Source: Clostridiaceae bacterium OM02-2AC (GTDB lineage Bacteria; Bacillota_I; Bacilli_A; Erysipelotrichales; Erysipelotrichaceae). From it: DNA of 64,000 nt. The first letter of the stretch is position 1; each line of letters begins with the position of its first letter. The stretch spans positions 163,039-227,038 of the forward strand of contig QULU01000003.1 in the NCBI GenBank assembly GCA_003481775.1, read 5' to 3'. Position numbers and translations under genes: made by a program. The notes under the pieces are model-generated. The model did not search any database and was not told where the DNA came from. It saw nothing but the letters and a program-made list of their open reading frames with translations. Of the stretch, positions 1 through 8,271 are shown one piece after another.

Positions 1-2093
1 TCACACATAGAAATGTAAGGAATTATATGCGCAGTGTGTTTACCGCATTCAGTGATGAATCAGAAACAAAATGGCTGAACACAAGCAGTCGTATCAAATT
101 CCCAATCAGTTCCTCCACAGCACCTGGGTTGAAAGCAGGAACCTATGTTCAGATCCTGGAAGCTGACGAGAATGGAAACGGAATCGGATATGATGAAAAC
201 AACTTCACACTGGTGGATGACGATGATCCATTCTATACATTCCATCAGGAAGGAAAATACGTTGTCTATCAGTACTATGCTTACTATAAAGAAGGCGAGG
301 AGGATCGACCATCCAAACCGGATGCGGACAAGATCACGAAATCCTACTTCAATATCGATGGGACAGCACCGGATTCTTTGAAGCTGACAGCTGAAGTCGA
401 TGGAAGCAGTACGATATTGAATAACCTGACCGGCGGCTTATTCTTTAAAGAGCCGATCGTGATCATACCACAGGGAAGCGATTCCCTGTCCGGTATCGAT
501 CATTACGAATTCCAGAGCGTTGCATGTAGTGGTGAGGAGTGCGACACAGCCACACCAAAGGACAACAAATGGAAGACAGCAGAAACGTTCACGGTTCCAC
601 AGGACTTTGAAGGATATGTCTATGTAAGAGCAGCCGATGCAGCGGAGCCGGCAAACTATCTGGAGAAATCTGTCCAGCTCGCAGTAAAAGATGATACGAC
701 GACCTATAAGATCCTGGAGGATATCAGTGACTGGACGAACACCAGAGATCTGAATATCGAAGTCACACCTTCTACTACAGGACTACAGGAATTGAACTAT
801 AAGGTCTTTGCGGAGGATAAGGAAGAGGACGCATCCAGAATCAATATTCCGGCAACCGATACAGAAAATAAGCTGTTCACGATTCATGATATCCCGGAGG
901 GAGTCTATAACCTGAAGGTGATCCCGGTAGAGAATGGGGGAACCTCTATCAATCGTGGAGCACATTCTCTGAAGGTAGACAGAACAAAGCCTGTCGTACA
1001 GGTAAAACTGGAACAGAGCAATCAGGACACAGCTGCGAAGCTGATGAACACATTGACACTGAACAGCTTCTATCAGCCAGGACTGATGGTCAGTGCATCC
1101 GCAACCGACTTGGCGGGAGCTTTACAAATAGATCCTCAGGAATTGAAAATCGAATACAGTCTGCATGGGGCAGCCTGGAAGGACTACACGTCACCTTTGA
1201 CCTTTGATGATGAGGAAGTCATCAGCGTATCCTTCCGTGCCATTGATCCGGCTGGAAATATTAGTGAAGTAGTGACACAGGATGGTATTGCAGTAGACGC
1301 AACAGCACCGAGCTTTGAGGGGGCAGGAAACAATATGACCTATTGGCTTCCTAGAACGGTAAGTGTCAAAGATGGCATGAGTGGTGTAGATACTGTGAAG
1401 TTGAACGATCAAAGTGTAGGCTCCAGAGTGCTTGTGAAGGACTATGGCACATCCAGAATCGAAGCGAAGGACCGCTCCGGTAATGAAAGTGCGATCGCAT
1501 TCACGATCAAAGGGTTGGATGGAATCAAGGATGAGGATATCACCAATGATCTGATCGATGCGATTGAGAAGGAATTCGAGGAACAGAAGCCGGGCTATGA
1601 CAAAGATCTGGCAGATAAGATCCAGCAACAGATCGATGATCTGAAGAACAGAAATCAAGACCCATCCGATCCGGGAAACAATGGACAGGGGAACAATGAC
1701 GGGTCCAATCAGAAGCCTGATGATGGAAACGGTAATGGAAACAGCAGTTCCGGGGATGGAACTAACGGGGGAGGCTCTGCACAGACACCGGGAACCGATG
1801 GAAGTAACGGTGGCAGCGGCTCCGGTAATGGAGCTGACGGCACTGGCACAGGAACGAAGGGTTCCGGTACGGGCAGCGGAAATTCCAATGGAAGCAGTAA
1901 TGGCACATCCATGAGCAGCGGACAGGGAACGAGCGTCATGAGTGGAAACACGAGGACTCCGGTTGCATCGGGAACTGTGAAAACAGGAGATGGAAGCAGT
2001 ATCTTCGCCCTACTCATGCTTGGCGTGCTGTCCTTATTACTGGCAGGAGCTGTCAAGCTGAAACAAAGACTCAATGCATTACATAACAGATAG
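1..2093 (+). CDS. C-terminal part of a large cell-surface protein (5'-truncated by window edge)
   Basis: The frame is open from base 3, so the true start lies outside the window. The visible part, about 690 residues, contains several beta-rich Ig-like modules with recurring Asp/Gly-rich phrases typical of bacterial adhesin repeats (for example VDRTKPVVQV and VDATAPSFEG). An acidic helical stretch follows (near IEKEFEEQKPGYDKDLADK), then a long Gly/Ser/Asn/Thr-rich wall-spanning linker. The end is a sorting-like tail: VKTGD, one hydrophobic helix and a basic KLKQRL tail. It is probably an extracellular, sortase-anchored protein, although the motif is VKTGD rather than LPxTG. Ile is mostly ATC here, unlike the genes after 5 kb, which fits acquired DNA. 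The ligand is unknown. Confidence 0.75.
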   Translation, partial: THRNVRNYMRSVFTAFSDESETKWLNTSSRIKFPISSSTAPGLKAGTYVQILEADENGNGIGYDENNFTLVDDDDPFYTFHQEGKYVVYQYYAYYKEGEEDRPSKPDADKITKSYFNIDGTAPDSLKLTAEVDGSSTILNNLTGGLFFKEPIVIIPQGSDSLSGIDHYEFQSVACSGEECDTATPKDNKWKTAETFTVPQDFEGYVYVRAADAAEPANYLEKSVQLAVKDDTTTYKILEDISDWTNTRDLNIEVTPSTTGLQELNYKVFAEDKEEDASRINIPATDTENKLFTIHDIPEGVYNLKVIPVENGGTSINRGAHSLKVDRTKPVVQVKLEQSNQDTAAKLMNTLTLNSFYQPGLMVSASATDLAGALQIDPQELKIEYSLHGAAWKDYTSPLTFDDEEVISVSFRAIDPAGNISEVVTQDGIAVDATAPSFEGAGNNMTYWLPRTVSVKDGMSGVDTVKLNDQSVGSRVLVKDYGTSRIEAKDRSGNESAIAFTIKGLDGIKDEDITNDLIDAIEKEFEEQKPGYDKDLADKIQQQIDDLKNRNQDPSDPGNNGQGNNDGSNQKPDDGNGNGNSSSGDGTNGGGSAQTPGTDGSNGGSGSGNGADGTGTGTKGSGTGSGNSNGSSNGTSMSSGQGTSVMSGNTRTPVASGTVKTGDGSSIFALLMLGVLSLLLAGAVKLKQRLNALHNR

Positions 2094-2141
2094 GAAGCAC
2101 AGCCATGTGCTTTCCTGTCTATCGATAAGGAGAATGACGAA

Positions 2142-2486
2142 ATGAAGAAAAAAGTGAAAAACAGAGGAAAGCGGAAGATCACAGGCATCCTACTGAGTGT
2201 GCTGTTTACCCTGATCGTACCGATCGGCTTCGTATTCCTTATGGGCATGCTGTCAGAAAGCTTTCCGGTATTGTATTTCTATACCAAGCAGATATTCCTT
2301 GCATTCGTGGCACTTGTGATCATCGGCATCGGCATGATCATCTATCAGATCTATCGGTATGTGAAAGGCGATAAGATCGATCCGAAGGAGGAAGAAAGAA
2401 GAGCACGCAGAGAGCGAAGAGAACAGCGCAGAGCAGGCGAATTATCAGATAGTACCATGAAGCACGGACAGATCGTTTCAGAATAA
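2142..2486 (+). CDS. Small two-helix membrane protein of unknown function
   Basis: This 114-residue protein has a basic N-terminus, two hydrophobic helices (about residues 14-36 and 45-68) and a very basic, Arg/Glu-rich cytoplasmic tail (near EEERRARRERREQRRA). It starts 48 bases after the surface-protein gene, with AAGGAG upstream of the ATG, so the two are probably cotranscribed. I do not recognise the family. Small membrane proteins of this shape are common in conjugative-element operons, which would fit the neighbourhood, but nothing in the sequence proves transfer function. Confidence 0.6.
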   Translation: MKKKVKNRGKRKITGILLSVLFTLIVPIGFVFLMGMLSESFPVLYFYTKQIFLAFVALVIIGIGMIIYQIYRYVKGDKIDPKEEERRARRERREQRRAGELSDSTMKHGQIVSE

Positions 2487-2610
2487 ACGAAACGATGCTG
2501 TTTCATACAGGAGGTTGTTTTCCTGTATGATCGTAGATATGAGGAAACCTCTTCATATCTATGCTCATATGAGAAAAAGGTCTGACATATGAAAAAGGAT
2601 TGGAATTCAG

Positions 2611-3138
2611 GTGATGAGGATGGATAGACGAATCAGGCATGGGAAAATGATATCGTCCTATGATGAAGCTGTCATGGATCTGATGATCAAGGTGGAGGAA
2701 AGCGAACGATATCTTCAAAAATATAGAAAAAGTGTCGGCGCTGTCATCGTGGTGGAGAATGGTGAAGAGGAACAGTATCCCTCATTTTCTATCAAAAGGA
2801 AAGATAAAGAGGATCCTGTACAGATCAGAGAATTCTTCCGGCGAGAAGAAATGGAAGAGGAAACTGATGATAGGGCAGAGTACGAAAAGATGAATGTTAC
2901 TACCGTGAAGCTGACACTATGGGAATGGATGGAAGCAAGGAAGAAAGGAATCGTGAATGTGATCCTGTTGTCTACTGCTTTTTTTCTACAGATTTATATC
3001 GTGTGGACAGATATGAATGAATTATCCCTTTTGATCTTAAGCGGCTTGAAATATCTGTGCATCCTGCTTCTCGTATTGAAATTCGCTCGCTGGATCATCA
3101 GTGGTGAGATGCATAGGTTCCTGAATGAAGACTGTTGA
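2611..3138 (+). CDS. Hypothetical membrane protein with charged N-terminal region
   Basis: This is a 175-residue protein. The first 115 residues are hydrophilic and highly charged. Two hydrophobic helices (about 116-137 and 140-160) lie near the C-terminus, so most of the protein should be cytoplasmic. The frame begins at GTG 2611, but ATG 2614 or ATG 2620 are equally possible; the upstream bases AGGTGAT resemble a ribosome site for the latter. It lies between two genes on the same strand and ends 16 bases before the thioredoxin-like lipoprotein gene. No recognisable family. Confidence 0.5.
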   Translation: MMRMDRRIRHGKMISSYDEAVMDLMIKVEESERYLQKYRKSVGAVIVVENGEEEQYPSFSIKRKDKEDPVQIREFFRREEMEEETDDRAEYEKMNVTTVKLTLWEWMEARKKGIVNVILLSTAFFLQIYIVWTDMNELSLLILSGLKYLCILLLVLKFARWIISGEMHRFLNEDC

Positions 3139-3154
3139 AAGGATAGGATGAGAT

Positions 3155-4048
3155 ATGGTGAAGAAGATCGTAATCGTGGGGATCGTTTTACTAATGCTGG
3201 TGGGGATGTTTGGATGCAGCTCGAAAGCAGAGGCTGATAAAGGAAATGAAAAAGAAACAACTGTGGAAAAGACCAAGGAAATCAAGGAACAGGATGGCAT
3301 CAAGCAGCTGGATCTGGATCAAGCTTTTCAGAAGATCGATGACAAGGAAAGATTCATCTTCATGGTAACACAGAGCACCTGTACGTATTGTAATTCCTTC
3401 AAAAAGACACTGGTACCGTTTTTGAAAGAACATAAAGATATCCCCTTCTATGAAATCGAGGTCGACATGCTGGGAGAAATGAAAGCGGATGTAGAAAAGA
3501 ACTTTGCGAAACTGCAGAAAAAGGTGCCGGAATTTGGTGGTGGAACACCGGAAATGTTCTGTTATGAAAATGGGAAGATCAAGAAGAGTGCAAGTGGGGA
3601 AATGAGTGAAGTAGCATTATATAATTTCATGATCGACTGTGGATATATCAAAGGGGAAAAGAAGGAAGAAGAAAAAACTGAAGACTATACGTTTCCAACA
3701 AGCAAGCAGATAGAAAATAAGAATCTCATAGAGGTTGCGAAGAAAATCGATGATAAAGATACCTTCTATCTGATGGTCACACAGAGTGACCGCTATAATC
3801 AGGCATTCATCAAGAAGCTGATTCCGATCGTGGAAGAAAAAGATATCGATGTGATCGCACTTCACTTCCCGCTGGAACAAAAAGGGACAGATGATGAGAT
3901 GAACAAGGCATATGAAACATTGATGAACTGTGTCAAGGATCTAAGTGTATCACCGGCTGTATTTGAGATAAAAAAAGGAAAGGCAGAGAAGTTGCTGGAG
4001 GATAATGTACCGGCCAAGGATATCAGAAAAGCATTGGAAAAGAAATAG
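3155..4048 (+). CDS. Thioredoxin-like lipoprotein with two tandem domains
   Basis: The N-terminus is a lipoprotein signal (hydrophobic MVKKIVIVGIVLLMLVG followed by the lipobox Cys in MFGC), so the protein should be tethered to the outer membrane leaflet. Domain 1 (about residues 50-165) is thioredoxin-like with a CTYC redox motif in MVTQSTCTYCNSF. Domain 2 (about 190-297) repeats the same layout (KIDDKDTFYLMVTQSDRYNQ) but has no CxxC, so it looks like a redox-dead copy. Similar domains occur in bacteriocin-transport accessory and disulfide-handling proteins. The likely role is extracytoplasmic thiol chemistry for neighbouring surface or transfer proteins. It is cotranscribed with flanking genes. 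Confidence 0.7.
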   Translation: MVKKIVIVGIVLLMLVGMFGCSSKAEADKGNEKETTVEKTKEIKEQDGIKQLDLDQAFQKIDDKERFIFMVTQSTCTYCNSFKKTLVPFLKEHKDIPFYEIEVDMLGEMKADVEKNFAKLQKKVPEFGGGTPEMFCYENGKIKKSASGEMSEVALYNFMIDCGYIKGEKKEEEKTEDYTFPTSKQIENKNLIEVAKKIDDKDTFYLMVTQSDRYNQAFIKKLIPIVEEKDIDVIALHFPLEQKGTDDEMNKAYETLMNCVKDLSVSPAVFEIKKGKAEKLLEDNVPAKDIRKALEKK

Positions 4049-4070
4049 GGATAAGGTAAGGTGATGGAAC

Positions 4071-4526
4071 ATGTACAGGAAAGAAGAAGGAAGCTATGTA
4101 GAAAAGAAAAGTATCGATCTGCAGATGATCTCCGATTATGAACAGACGGGATGCAGGCTGAAGGAGTTTCTGGAGAGCTGTCAAAAAAAGGATGTCAAGA
4201 TTGCTTTTCAGAATAAGACCGTGGAGCCGGAGTGGATGATGGAAGTGTATCAGATGATCATGAAGCGAACAAGAGAAGAACTGAAGGTAGAGCAGAGAGC
4301 GGGAATCAAGCGTGCCTTAAAAAGACGGGAGGAGGGAACGGGAACCTATGGCAGACCCCGTGTGGAGCTTCCGGAGGATTTTGAAAATCAGCTGAAGGAG
4401 CGTATCAGAAAGCATGAGAATCTTTCTACGTATTGCGAACAGATCAAAATGAAGAAGTCGACGTTTTATAAATGGGCAAAGGTATACAGAGATGCGTGGG
4501 AGACAAATGAAGTCAAAATAGAGTAA
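4071..4526 (+). CDS. Small DNA-binding protein resembling a serine-recombinase C-terminal part
   Basis: This is a 151-residue basic protein. The central stretch (about residues 80-125, with RAGIKRALKRREEGTGTYGRPR followed by LPEDFENQLK) resembles the linker and helix-turn-helix tail of resolvase/invertase-type recombinases. The last 30 residues (STYCEQIKMKKSTFYKWAK) also read as a helix-turn-helix. The N-terminal catalytic Ser domain of such recombinases is absent, so it cannot be a complete resolvase. It may be a regulator or accessory factor of the mobile block in which it is the last clear gene. The start at 4071 follows AAGGTGATGG. Confidence 0.5.
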   Translation: MYRKEEGSYVEKKSIDLQMISDYEQTGCRLKEFLESCQKKDVKIAFQNKTVEPEWMMEVYQMIMKRTREELKVEQRAGIKRALKRREEGTGTYGRPRVELPEDFENQLKERIRKHENLSTYCEQIKMKKSTFYKWAKVYRDAWETNEVKIE

Positions 4527-5090
4527 GGGATGTTATTAAAAGGCATGTCGATAGAACTAAAAAGAAACATAATGCTGGTAAGCAAGCATACACGGATATC
4601 ATTGAAAGCACATAAATGGGCAATCCTTGCATTTTATATAACGGATATCGCCATAAAGCTTTTGAGTATAAGGACTTCAGATGCATCAGACCATCAGGAG
4701 AAGCTAGAGGAAGAAGAAATTTTTGATACAATAACACTATGATTCAGAATCATGTACTGCATATGTCTAAACGGAAGGTGCGTTTCTGAGGAATATGACA
4801 ACAAATTCTCATAATGATATTCTGCAATTACATTGTTGAGAATTTGTTATTTTTTTGTATTCAAAAAACAATTCGATGCGTTCTGTAAAGAAATACCATT
4901 TGACTTGTGGATAGGGGTATGTAATAATTAGCCATGTATGACCTCCTGCTTAACAGCAGGATACTGGTGAATGATGATAACAAACGGTAGATACACGATG
5001 CAGGAAATGCAGAGGCTATCAACCTTCGTTCTTGCTTTCAAGGACACGTTTGAACAAAATTCACAAGCAAGAAGGAGAACCATCATATTC
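4527..5090. other. Gene-poor junction between accessory block and core genes
   Basis: There is no convincing gene. Around 4528-4740 several frames carry protein-like text broken by stops (for example a frame reading RDVIKRHVDRTKKKHNAGKQ, then a stop), which suggests decayed coding sequence. A strong hairpin terminator lies at 4800-4856. A perfect 7-bp inverted repeat, TCCTGCT-TAAC-AGCAGGA, sits at 4944-4961. Codon habits change across this stretch, so it may be the edge of an acquired segment. I could not find duplicated attachment sites. Confidence 0.4.
4799..4857 (+). terminator. Rho-independent terminator closing the accessory block
   Basis: AACAAATTCTC (4800-4810) pairs perfectly with GAGAATTTGTT (4838-4848). 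The stem extends inward with one small bulge (to 4817 and from 4831), and a T-rich tract follows at 4850-4856. Confidence 0.75.
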
Positions 5091-5597
5091 ATGAAAACCA
5101 TATCCATTGTTTTAACCAATTATCCGAGTCATCTCTCCAGCTTTATGGAGACGGTGTACGGTTATGAATATACGCATGCTTCCATCTGTCTGGATGCGAT
5201 GAATGAGAAGATGTACAGCTTTAACTATAAGGGCTTCTGCATGGAAACCGTATCCAAATACAAGCGGCATGGTGTAGAGAAGAGCATCAGCTTCCAGCTT
5301 CAGGTGACGGATGCGGCCTTTGAGCGGCTGCAAAGCAAAATTGAGCAGTTTGTGGAAAACCGTGAGGAATTCTGTTATTCCAGCATCGGTGTCGTATTCT
5401 GCTTCGTACGCATTCCGTTTAAACGAAAGAAGCACTATTTCTGTTCGCAGTTCGTAGCTGAAATACTTGCGGAATCCGGAGCATTGAAGCTGAAACGACG
5501 TCCATCCCTGTATCTGCCCAATCATTTCTATCGTGAATTAAAGGAAGCTGCCGAGCTGCAGGAAATCCAATATGATATTTTACCGGAGGCAGTTTAA
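5091..5597 (+). CDS. YiiX/NlpC-P60-like permuted papain-fold hydrolase
   Basis: The start chosen is ATG 5091 (MKTISIVLTNYP), with AAGGAG 13 bases upstream, giving 168 residues; the frame stays open to 4971 but that part is not protein-like. The order of motifs fits the circularly permuted papain-like family that includes YiiX/YebB: an early His in YEYTHASICLD (about residue 24) and a later Cys in HYFCSQFVAEIL (about residue 117), which would form the His/Cys catalytic pair. Such enzymes cleave amide or thioester bonds in peptides or lipids. No signal peptide is visible, so it is probably cytoplasmic. It is transcribed alone and ends at a clear terminator. Confidence 0.65.
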   Translation: MKTISIVLTNYPSHLSSFMETVYGYEYTHASICLDAMNEKMYSFNYKGFCMETVSKYKRHGVEKSISFQLQVTDAAFERLQSKIEQFVENREEFCYSSIGVVFCFVRIPFKRKKHYFCSQFVAEILAESGALKLKRRPSLYLPNHFYRELKEAAELQEIQYDILPEAV

Positions 5598-5610
5598 AAA
5601 CCATATACCT

Positions 5611-5641
5611 AAGCCAGAGCAACCCCATGTTCTGGCTTTTT
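5611..5641 (+). terminator. Rho-independent terminator
   Basis: AAGCCAGA (5611-5618) pairs with TCTGGCTT (5631-5638), followed by T residues. It lies just after the hydrolase gene. Confidence 0.8.
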
Positions 5642-5732
5642 AAGAATTTCGTTCGCTGTAAACAAAGCTTTCTTTAACCCTGTCAGGAAAAATACAGCCA
5701 TGTGATACGATTGTAATAGGAGGTAGTAAGGT

Positions 5733-6635
5733 GTGAAAGAGAACAGATATTTTCAAATGATTTATCTTTTATTGGAAAAAGGGCAGATGACTGCACCGGA
5801 GCTTGCTGATTATTTCGAGGTGTCCGTCAGAACCATATACCGCGATATTGACATCCTGAGCTCAGCAGGGATTCCGATTTATGCTATGCAGGGGAAAGGG
5901 GGAGGAATCGCGATTCAGGACAGCTACGTTCTTAAAAAATCACTTCTCAGCGAGCAGGAGCAGAAGCAGATACTCATGGCGCTGCAGGGTATTCGTGTGA
6001 TGGAGGATGAGCAGGTAAGCATGCTTCGCTCCAAGCTGAGCGGAGTATTTCAAAGACCGCAGGAAAACTGGCTGGAAATCGATTTTTCAACCTGGACAAA
6101 AAGCGGTGCCGGCAAACATAATGTGCAGTTACTGCAAAATGCCATATGGAAAAGCAAAATTGTTTCCTTTCACTATTACAGTGGAAAAGGAAAACAAACC
6201 GACCGGATTGTTGAGCCACATAAGCTTGTTTTCAAGACCTCTGACTGGTATTTGTATGGCTACTGCAAACTGCGTAAAGATTTTCGATTCTTCAAATTGA
6301 CAAGGATAAGAGATTTAAAGCTGCAGGATGAGGAATTTATGCGAGCAACTCCGGAGCATATTTTTGAAAGATCAGATGAATTTGAAATGAAGACCGTCCC
6401 GGTTACCCTGTTGTTTGATGCGTGTATGTCCTTCCAGGTGTATGAAAAATTTGATGATGAGGTCCAAGTGCGGGAGGATGGCAGCTTACTCGTGAATACC
6501 ATCCTGCCGGATAATGAATTATTATACAGCTATATTTTTTCCTGTCAGGACAAGGTTGAAGTGCTGGCTCCCCGGCATGTACGTGATCTGGTTTCGCAAA
6601 GAGTAAGAAAAATGACAGAAATATATAAAACATGA
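5733..6635 (+). CDS. HTH-WYL transcriptional regulator (YafY/DeoR-like)
   Basis: This 300-residue protein starts at GTG 5733, nine bases after a perfect AGGAGG. Residues 1-60 form a DeoR/HTH_11-type winged helix (MTAPELADYFEVSVRTIYRDID). A WYL domain follows at about 137-215, with the signature DWYLYGYC at 171-178, and the C-terminus matches the WCX extension. Such proteins bind DNA and sense nucleic-acid or nucleotide ligands through the WYL domain. It lies 226 bases upstream of the isochorismatase-like gene on the same strand. Its target is unknown. Confidence 0.85.
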   Translation: MKENRYFQMIYLLLEKGQMTAPELADYFEVSVRTIYRDIDILSSAGIPIYAMQGKGGGIAIQDSYVLKKSLLSEQEQKQILMALQGIRVMEDEQVSMLRSKLSGVFQRPQENWLEIDFSTWTKSGAGKHNVQLLQNAIWKSKIVSFHYYSGKGKQTDRIVEPHKLVFKTSDWYLYGYCKLRKDFRFFKLTRIRDLKLQDEEFMRATPEHIFERSDEFEMKTVPVTLLFDACMSFQVYEKFDDEVQVREDGSLLVNTILPDNELLYSYIFSCQDKVEVLAPRHVRDLVSQRVRKMTEIYKT

Positions 6636-6861
6636 CATCGTGTTGCAGGTTATGAATGGTATGATGATGGTAACATAGGGAGGCGAAATAGTCTGCAGGA
6701 ATGCCAAGGAATACGGTGTTGCAGAAGCTGAAGGAGTAGCGTAGATGCAGACCTTCAGCAGCTGCCGCAGTCAGAGGCCTTATGCAGTGCAGATAGCCGT
6801 ATATGTTTGTTATCAGATACCTGCACGACAGGGACAGGCGATAACGCGAAAGGAGTAGCAT

Positions 6862-7353
6862 ATGAAGAAAGCTTTGATTGTAATTGATATTCAAAATGAT
6901 ATTACCAAAAATTATAAGGAGATCATCGATAATATCAACAGCGCTATCGACTGGGCGGTGGCGCAAGAAATTCCGGTTGTTTATATACGGCATGAGAATT
7001 TATCACAGGGAACAAGAACCTTTAAGCCCAATACGCGTGGTTCTGAATTGGCCTGTGATTTAAAGGTGGTATCCGATCGTGTTTTCACAAAATATAAGGG
7101 GAATGCATTAACCAGTGAGGCATTTGCTGCCTATGTGCAGCAGCATGAAATTACCGAGTTCTATTTAACAGGTGCGGATGCCTGTGCATGTGTGAAATCA
7201 ACCTGTTATAATTTGCTGAAGGCGCAATATAAGGTCACGGTTCTGTCGGACTGTATTACGAGCTATGATAAAAGAAAGCTGGAGGAAATGCTGCAATATT
7301 ACGAGAAAAAAGGCAGTACGATCGCCACACTGCAGGAGCTGCAAAAGGCATAA
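6862..7353 (+). CDS. Isochorismatase-family cysteine hydrolase
   Basis: A 163-residue cytoplasmic enzyme, with AAAGGAG before the ATG. The family's catalytic triad is visible: Asp9 in VIDIQND, Lys77 in FTKYKGNAL, and Cys110 in GADACACVKST, preceded by the usual Gly-rich turn. Members hydrolyse amides such as nicotinamide, ureidoacrylate or N-carbamoyl compounds. The substrate cannot be told from sequence. Length is slightly short of the usual 180-200 residues but the fold elements are all present. It may be controlled by the upstream WYL regulator. Confidence 0.85.
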   Translation: MKKALIVIDIQNDITKNYKEIIDNINSAIDWAVAQEIPVVYIRHENLSQGTRTFKPNTRGSELACDLKVVSDRVFTKYKGNALTSEAFAAYVQQHEITEFYLTGADACACVKSTCYNLLKAQYKVTVLSDCITSYDKRKLEEMLQYYEKKGSTIATLQELQKA

Positions 7354-7564
7354 GCAGATAAGGACAGCTTTTTGAAAAGAAGGTAATCTATCTGTAACGC
7401 TAGCGAAAAAAACGCTTCTATGTACATTGCTTTGCATGGACAAAAGGCATACAGCATAAGGACAGACATGAAGTTGTTCATCAGCCATAGCAGACAAAGC
7501 GGATCTATGGATGATGGAACAGCTTGTATTTTCAACAAACGCGCCTGTAGCGCTGGGAGAAGAG

Positions 7565-7608
7565 AAAACGCATCAACGAGGAGCACGGTTCTCATATGAA
7601 GCGTTTTT
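7565..7608. terminator. Bidirectional terminator between convergent genes
   Basis: AAAACGC (7565-7571) pairs with GCGTTTT (7601-7607), with an inner GAG/CTC pairing and A and T runs on either side. It can stop transcription from both the hydrolase side and the PEBP gene on the minus strand. Confidence 0.6.
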
Positions 7609-7617
7609 ATTTTTAGC

Positions 7618-8077
7618 TTAGCGGTAATGTCCGGTTAGCACAGACTGCTGTAGGATGTGCTGTTCCATGGCTGCCAGCAGATGCTTCTTTCTCGCAGTAG
7701 GCGGCAGTGTCAGGACAGTATCCAGAACATATACGGTAAATTGATAGGTATGCGACCAATGGAACGGCGGCTTTGGTCCCCTGTAGACATGCTTGCCATA
7801 TCCAATCCCCTGCATTGCCCCTGATAGGCTTGGTACCTGTGCACCGTAGGGAATACTGCCGGGGATGATTGACATTACCGGAAGATTCCAGATTACCCAG
7901 TGATTATATGCCGGTATCGGATGATCCATATCGTTCAGGATAACTGCCAGAGATACTGCTTCCTCACAAATTTCGTGCAGCACCAGCTCCGGTGATTGAT
8001 CCGCACCATATCCGGTATGTATAACAGGAATCAGCGCACCATCTGGAAAGCTGGGGGAAGATATTGTCAGTGTGCAT
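7618..8077 (-). pseudogene. YbhB/YbcL-like PEBP (Raf-kinase-inhibitor-like) protein, frameshifted at its start
   Basis: The minus-strand protein carries PEBP features: NDMDHPIPAYNHWVIWNLP, GYGKHVYRGPKPP and HTYQFTVYVLD. Protein similarity continues upstream of the first in-frame Met through a clean PEBP N-terminus (TLTISSPSFPDGALIP). However, the only well-placed start, ATG 8077-8075 behind GGAGG, is one base out of frame. Dropping the single C at 8074 would give MTLTISSPSFPDG and a normal-length protein of about 150 residues. So the gene is either inactivated by a 1-nt insertion, carries a sequence error, or is read from an unusual start. PEBPs are small cytoplasmic ligand-binding proteins of uncertain role. 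Confidence 0.65.
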
Positions 8078-8219
8078 AAAAGGCCTCCATTTATGATATA
8101 AGGGTAACATAAATGATTTCTCAGTGCAACTGGTTGAAAGGCACACTACAAAGTGAAAAGACTTCCCGAAGCAGAACGCAATGGCTTTGGAAATTGTTAC
8201 ATTTTATCTTGAAATATAC

Positions 8220-8231
8220 GAGGGAACCCTC
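8220..8231. promoter_or_regulatory. Short palindrome upstream of the sodium symporter
   Basis: GAGGG-AA-CCCTC is a perfect 5-bp inverted repeat just after an A/T-rich TATAC stretch and 41 bases before the symporter start. It could be an operator or a small leader hairpin; no T-tract follows. Confidence 0.3.
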
Positions 8232-8271
8232 TAAAATAGAAGAGCTGTATAATTTGAGGGAGGATTTATTT

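Noticed and set aside
1709..2248. 179-codon minus-strand frame rich in Pro/Leu/Val
   Set aside because: It is the complement of the Gly/Ser/Asn-rich linker of the surface protein; the low complexity explains the long opening.
4071..4526. Complete serine recombinase
   Set aside because: The catalytic N-terminal domain with its Ser and Arg residues is missing; only the tail-like part is seen.
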